64,000 nt of DNA from Voacanga thouarsii (lineage: Eukaryota; Streptophyta; Magnoliopsida; Gentianales; Apocynaceae), in contig JANUWF010001050.1 in assembly GCA_026120185.1 (NCBI GenBank), positions 124,001-188,000 of the forward strand, in the 5' to 3' direction. This document shows, piece by piece, positions 62,394 to 64,000 of this stretch. Numbering within the stretch: position 1 is the first letter of the stretch; each line of letters begins with the position of its first letter. The notes beneath the pieces are model-generated. The model was given only the letters and a program-made list of their open reading frames with translations, was not told the DNA's origin and searched no databases. The translations under genes and the position numbers were made by a program.

Positions 62394-62622
62394 ACAATTT
62401 AGTCCCAAAAATACAATGTTCTATCAATTTAATCCTTGAAGAAATATGAAATTCTCTTAATATAGTCCTTATAATTAAAAACATATGAATTTTCTCCTTA
62501 AAAATTGAACAATCATGCTAATATTGTCCCATGTATTATCCGGTAATATTTGCATATTGGCCCAATTTTTAAAATTTTAGGGATGAAATCTGTTACATTC
62601 ATATTTTTAGGGATTAAATTGT
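62394..62622. mobile_element. MITE with 27-bp imperfect TIRs, 229 bp
   Basis: The left end ACAATTTAGTCCCAAAAATA and the reverse complement of the right end ACAATTTAATCCCTAAAAAT are clear inverted repeats. Similar AATTTAATCC blocks recur inside. A target duplication was not identified. Confidence 0.65.
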
Positions 62623-64000
62623 TATTAACCCTAAAATAAAACGGAAACTTGTCTCATACATTCATTCATTCATCCACTGCATGTTCCAATTTGCCCAACA
62701 TTCTTGACGGAGACTGCCAAATTCAACGGATTTACCTAACGGTCAACCTTTGTAAAGTGGAAAATGTATAGAAACAGAAACTAGTGGCTCATAATTCAAC
62801 AACCAAGCGAATATTATTCAAATAGTAGTAATTCTTAATCTGTAAAGATAAAAGAAAATAATTAATTTTTTTATCATTCTTAATAATATTATAAATAAAA
62901 ATAATTAAAGGGATGAAAAGTAAATTTACATTAATTTTTTTTTAAATTAAAATTTTCAAAAAAAATCTTTTATTCCCGTCCTTTAAAATCTATGGTTGTA
63001 TAACAAGATAATTTTGTGTGTGTGTGTGTGTTTTTTTTTGCTAAGTAAAAAAAAAAAAAAAAAAGCTTATTTGTGGGAATAACGGATAACAAACAATTTC
63101 TTCAAAGTGGTACGCTGGACGTCAATTACGGGTGCATATTCCAAAGTATACTCAAATGCCTCTATTCCCTTTTTTTTTTTTTTAATAATCAAAGATTTAT
63201 ATTTCATCTGATTATTTTTTAAGACTATAAACTATTTTCAAGATTTATAATTAAATAAATTTAATTTTAATTTCACTTTAATAAAATTAAAATTTTAATG
63301 TCAATACAAGTTTCAATTCTGACTTAATGTACAAAAGTCACCTTTCTTTGTATGGTGATCTATCTCAACTTTATCCATAGCCATTCTGCTCTACTAGCAA
63401 GGGAAGAGAGCGATGGAGTGATGAAGATCAATGCCCGTACACGGTGGCAGAGGAATGCGGACTCAACGGCGGCAGCCTGTGACCACTGGGTCTTCAAAAT
63501 CTTGTGATTAAATTGGAGTGAAATGTCCCTCTATATATATATATATATATATGGGGTGAAGTGAGTTGATGGGTTTTTATGCTTGTATATCATTGGGGTT
63601 TTTGAGTCTACTAATATTTCCTTTCTTGTATAATTTCTTTAGCAAGCGGGAAAACCCACATATGGGCTTTCATTTTAGGGAATTTAGGGATTGAATTAAA
63701 CGTATGATTATGGTGGAATATATAACTCTAAAATTACTCGAGTTAAATTTAATAAATTGATAAGTTATCAATATGTTTATAAAAAAAATGAAGTCAATAT
63801 TCCATCTTTAAACTATTAATTTAGAGGCAATTTTGATGATTGATCATTGTAGCAACAACTTATAATATAATGCATGGATTTTGGAACCCTACAAATGCCA
63901 AAGTCGCTAAATAGATGAGGCACAAATCTTTAAACCAATATACTTTATTTACTTGCAGAGAAACGAAGTGTTTTAAAATCAAAACAATATTTTGATCGAC

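Larger units (their letters stand above)
56300..64000. other. AT-rich intergenic DNA, no gene supported
   Basis: Contains two MITE candidates, AT microsatellites (59769-59814, 61923-61968, 63531-63552), a (TG)n run near 63016-63030, poly-T/A runs and a GCTA repeat near 61058. Less AT-rich islands at 57840-58110, 58730-58940 and 63380-63500 lack a convincing reading frame. They may be decayed gene pieces. Confidence 0.65.

Noticed and set aside
63400..63510. Short GC-richer ATG frame near the right edge
   Set aside because: Only 22-24 codons in each frame, no splice-consistent continuation seen within the window.

Overview
This window is nuclear DNA of a eudicot plant. It is strongly AT-rich, with intron-rich genes, long AT microsatellites, several MITEs, and two complete LTR retrotransposons with target-site duplications. 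I cannot name the species from sequence alone.

Three host genes are clear. (1) 182-4541, minus: a PBL7/CDL1-type receptor-like cytoplasmic kinase, 5 exons, 377 aa, with a TATA box and a CT-rich leader upstream. (2) 31993-36462, plus: Elongator subunit ELP6, 5 exons, 265 aa. (3) 43552-54736, minus: the clock pseudo-response regulator PRR7, 8 coding exons, 792 aa, with at least one upstream untranslated exon and a promoter carrying an evening element, two G-boxes and a TGACGTCA site. In Arabidopsis PBL7 (AT5G02800) and PRR7 (AT5G02810) are neighbours, so this is conserved microsynteny stretched by ELP6 and about 39 kb of mostly repeat-derived DNA.

Region by region: 4.8-13.5 kb is AT-rich intergenic DNA with MITEs, old duplicated segments, a (TAA)n tract of about 190 bp and one candidate 31-aa peptide gene with its own TATA box. 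13531-24472 is a complete but decayed Ty3/gypsy Tat-lineage element on the minus strand. It has gag-PR-RT-RNaseH-aRNH-IN and a large antisense ORF of plant-mobile-domain type between pol and the 3' LTR. 26481-31755 is a decayed Ty1/copia element on the minus strand. Its protease/integrase core is missing, and an intron-containing RWP-RK (RKD) gene fragment sits in its place in antisense orientation. This chimera ends 237 bp before the ELP6 start codon. 36.5-41.6 kb downstream of ELP6 is an old segmental duplication broken up by TIR elements. 42.07-42.9 kb is a second tandem duplication. 56-64 kb is AT-rich intergenic DNA with MITEs and AT microsatellites and no gene I can support.

The most notable observations are the RKD fragment inside the copia element, the antisense ORF with a likely intron in the Tat element, and a 123-bp stop-free intron in PRR7 that would add a hydrophobic segment if retained. 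Exon boundaries were placed by hand from GT/AG sites, reading frame and remembered family sequences. No search or alignment was run.
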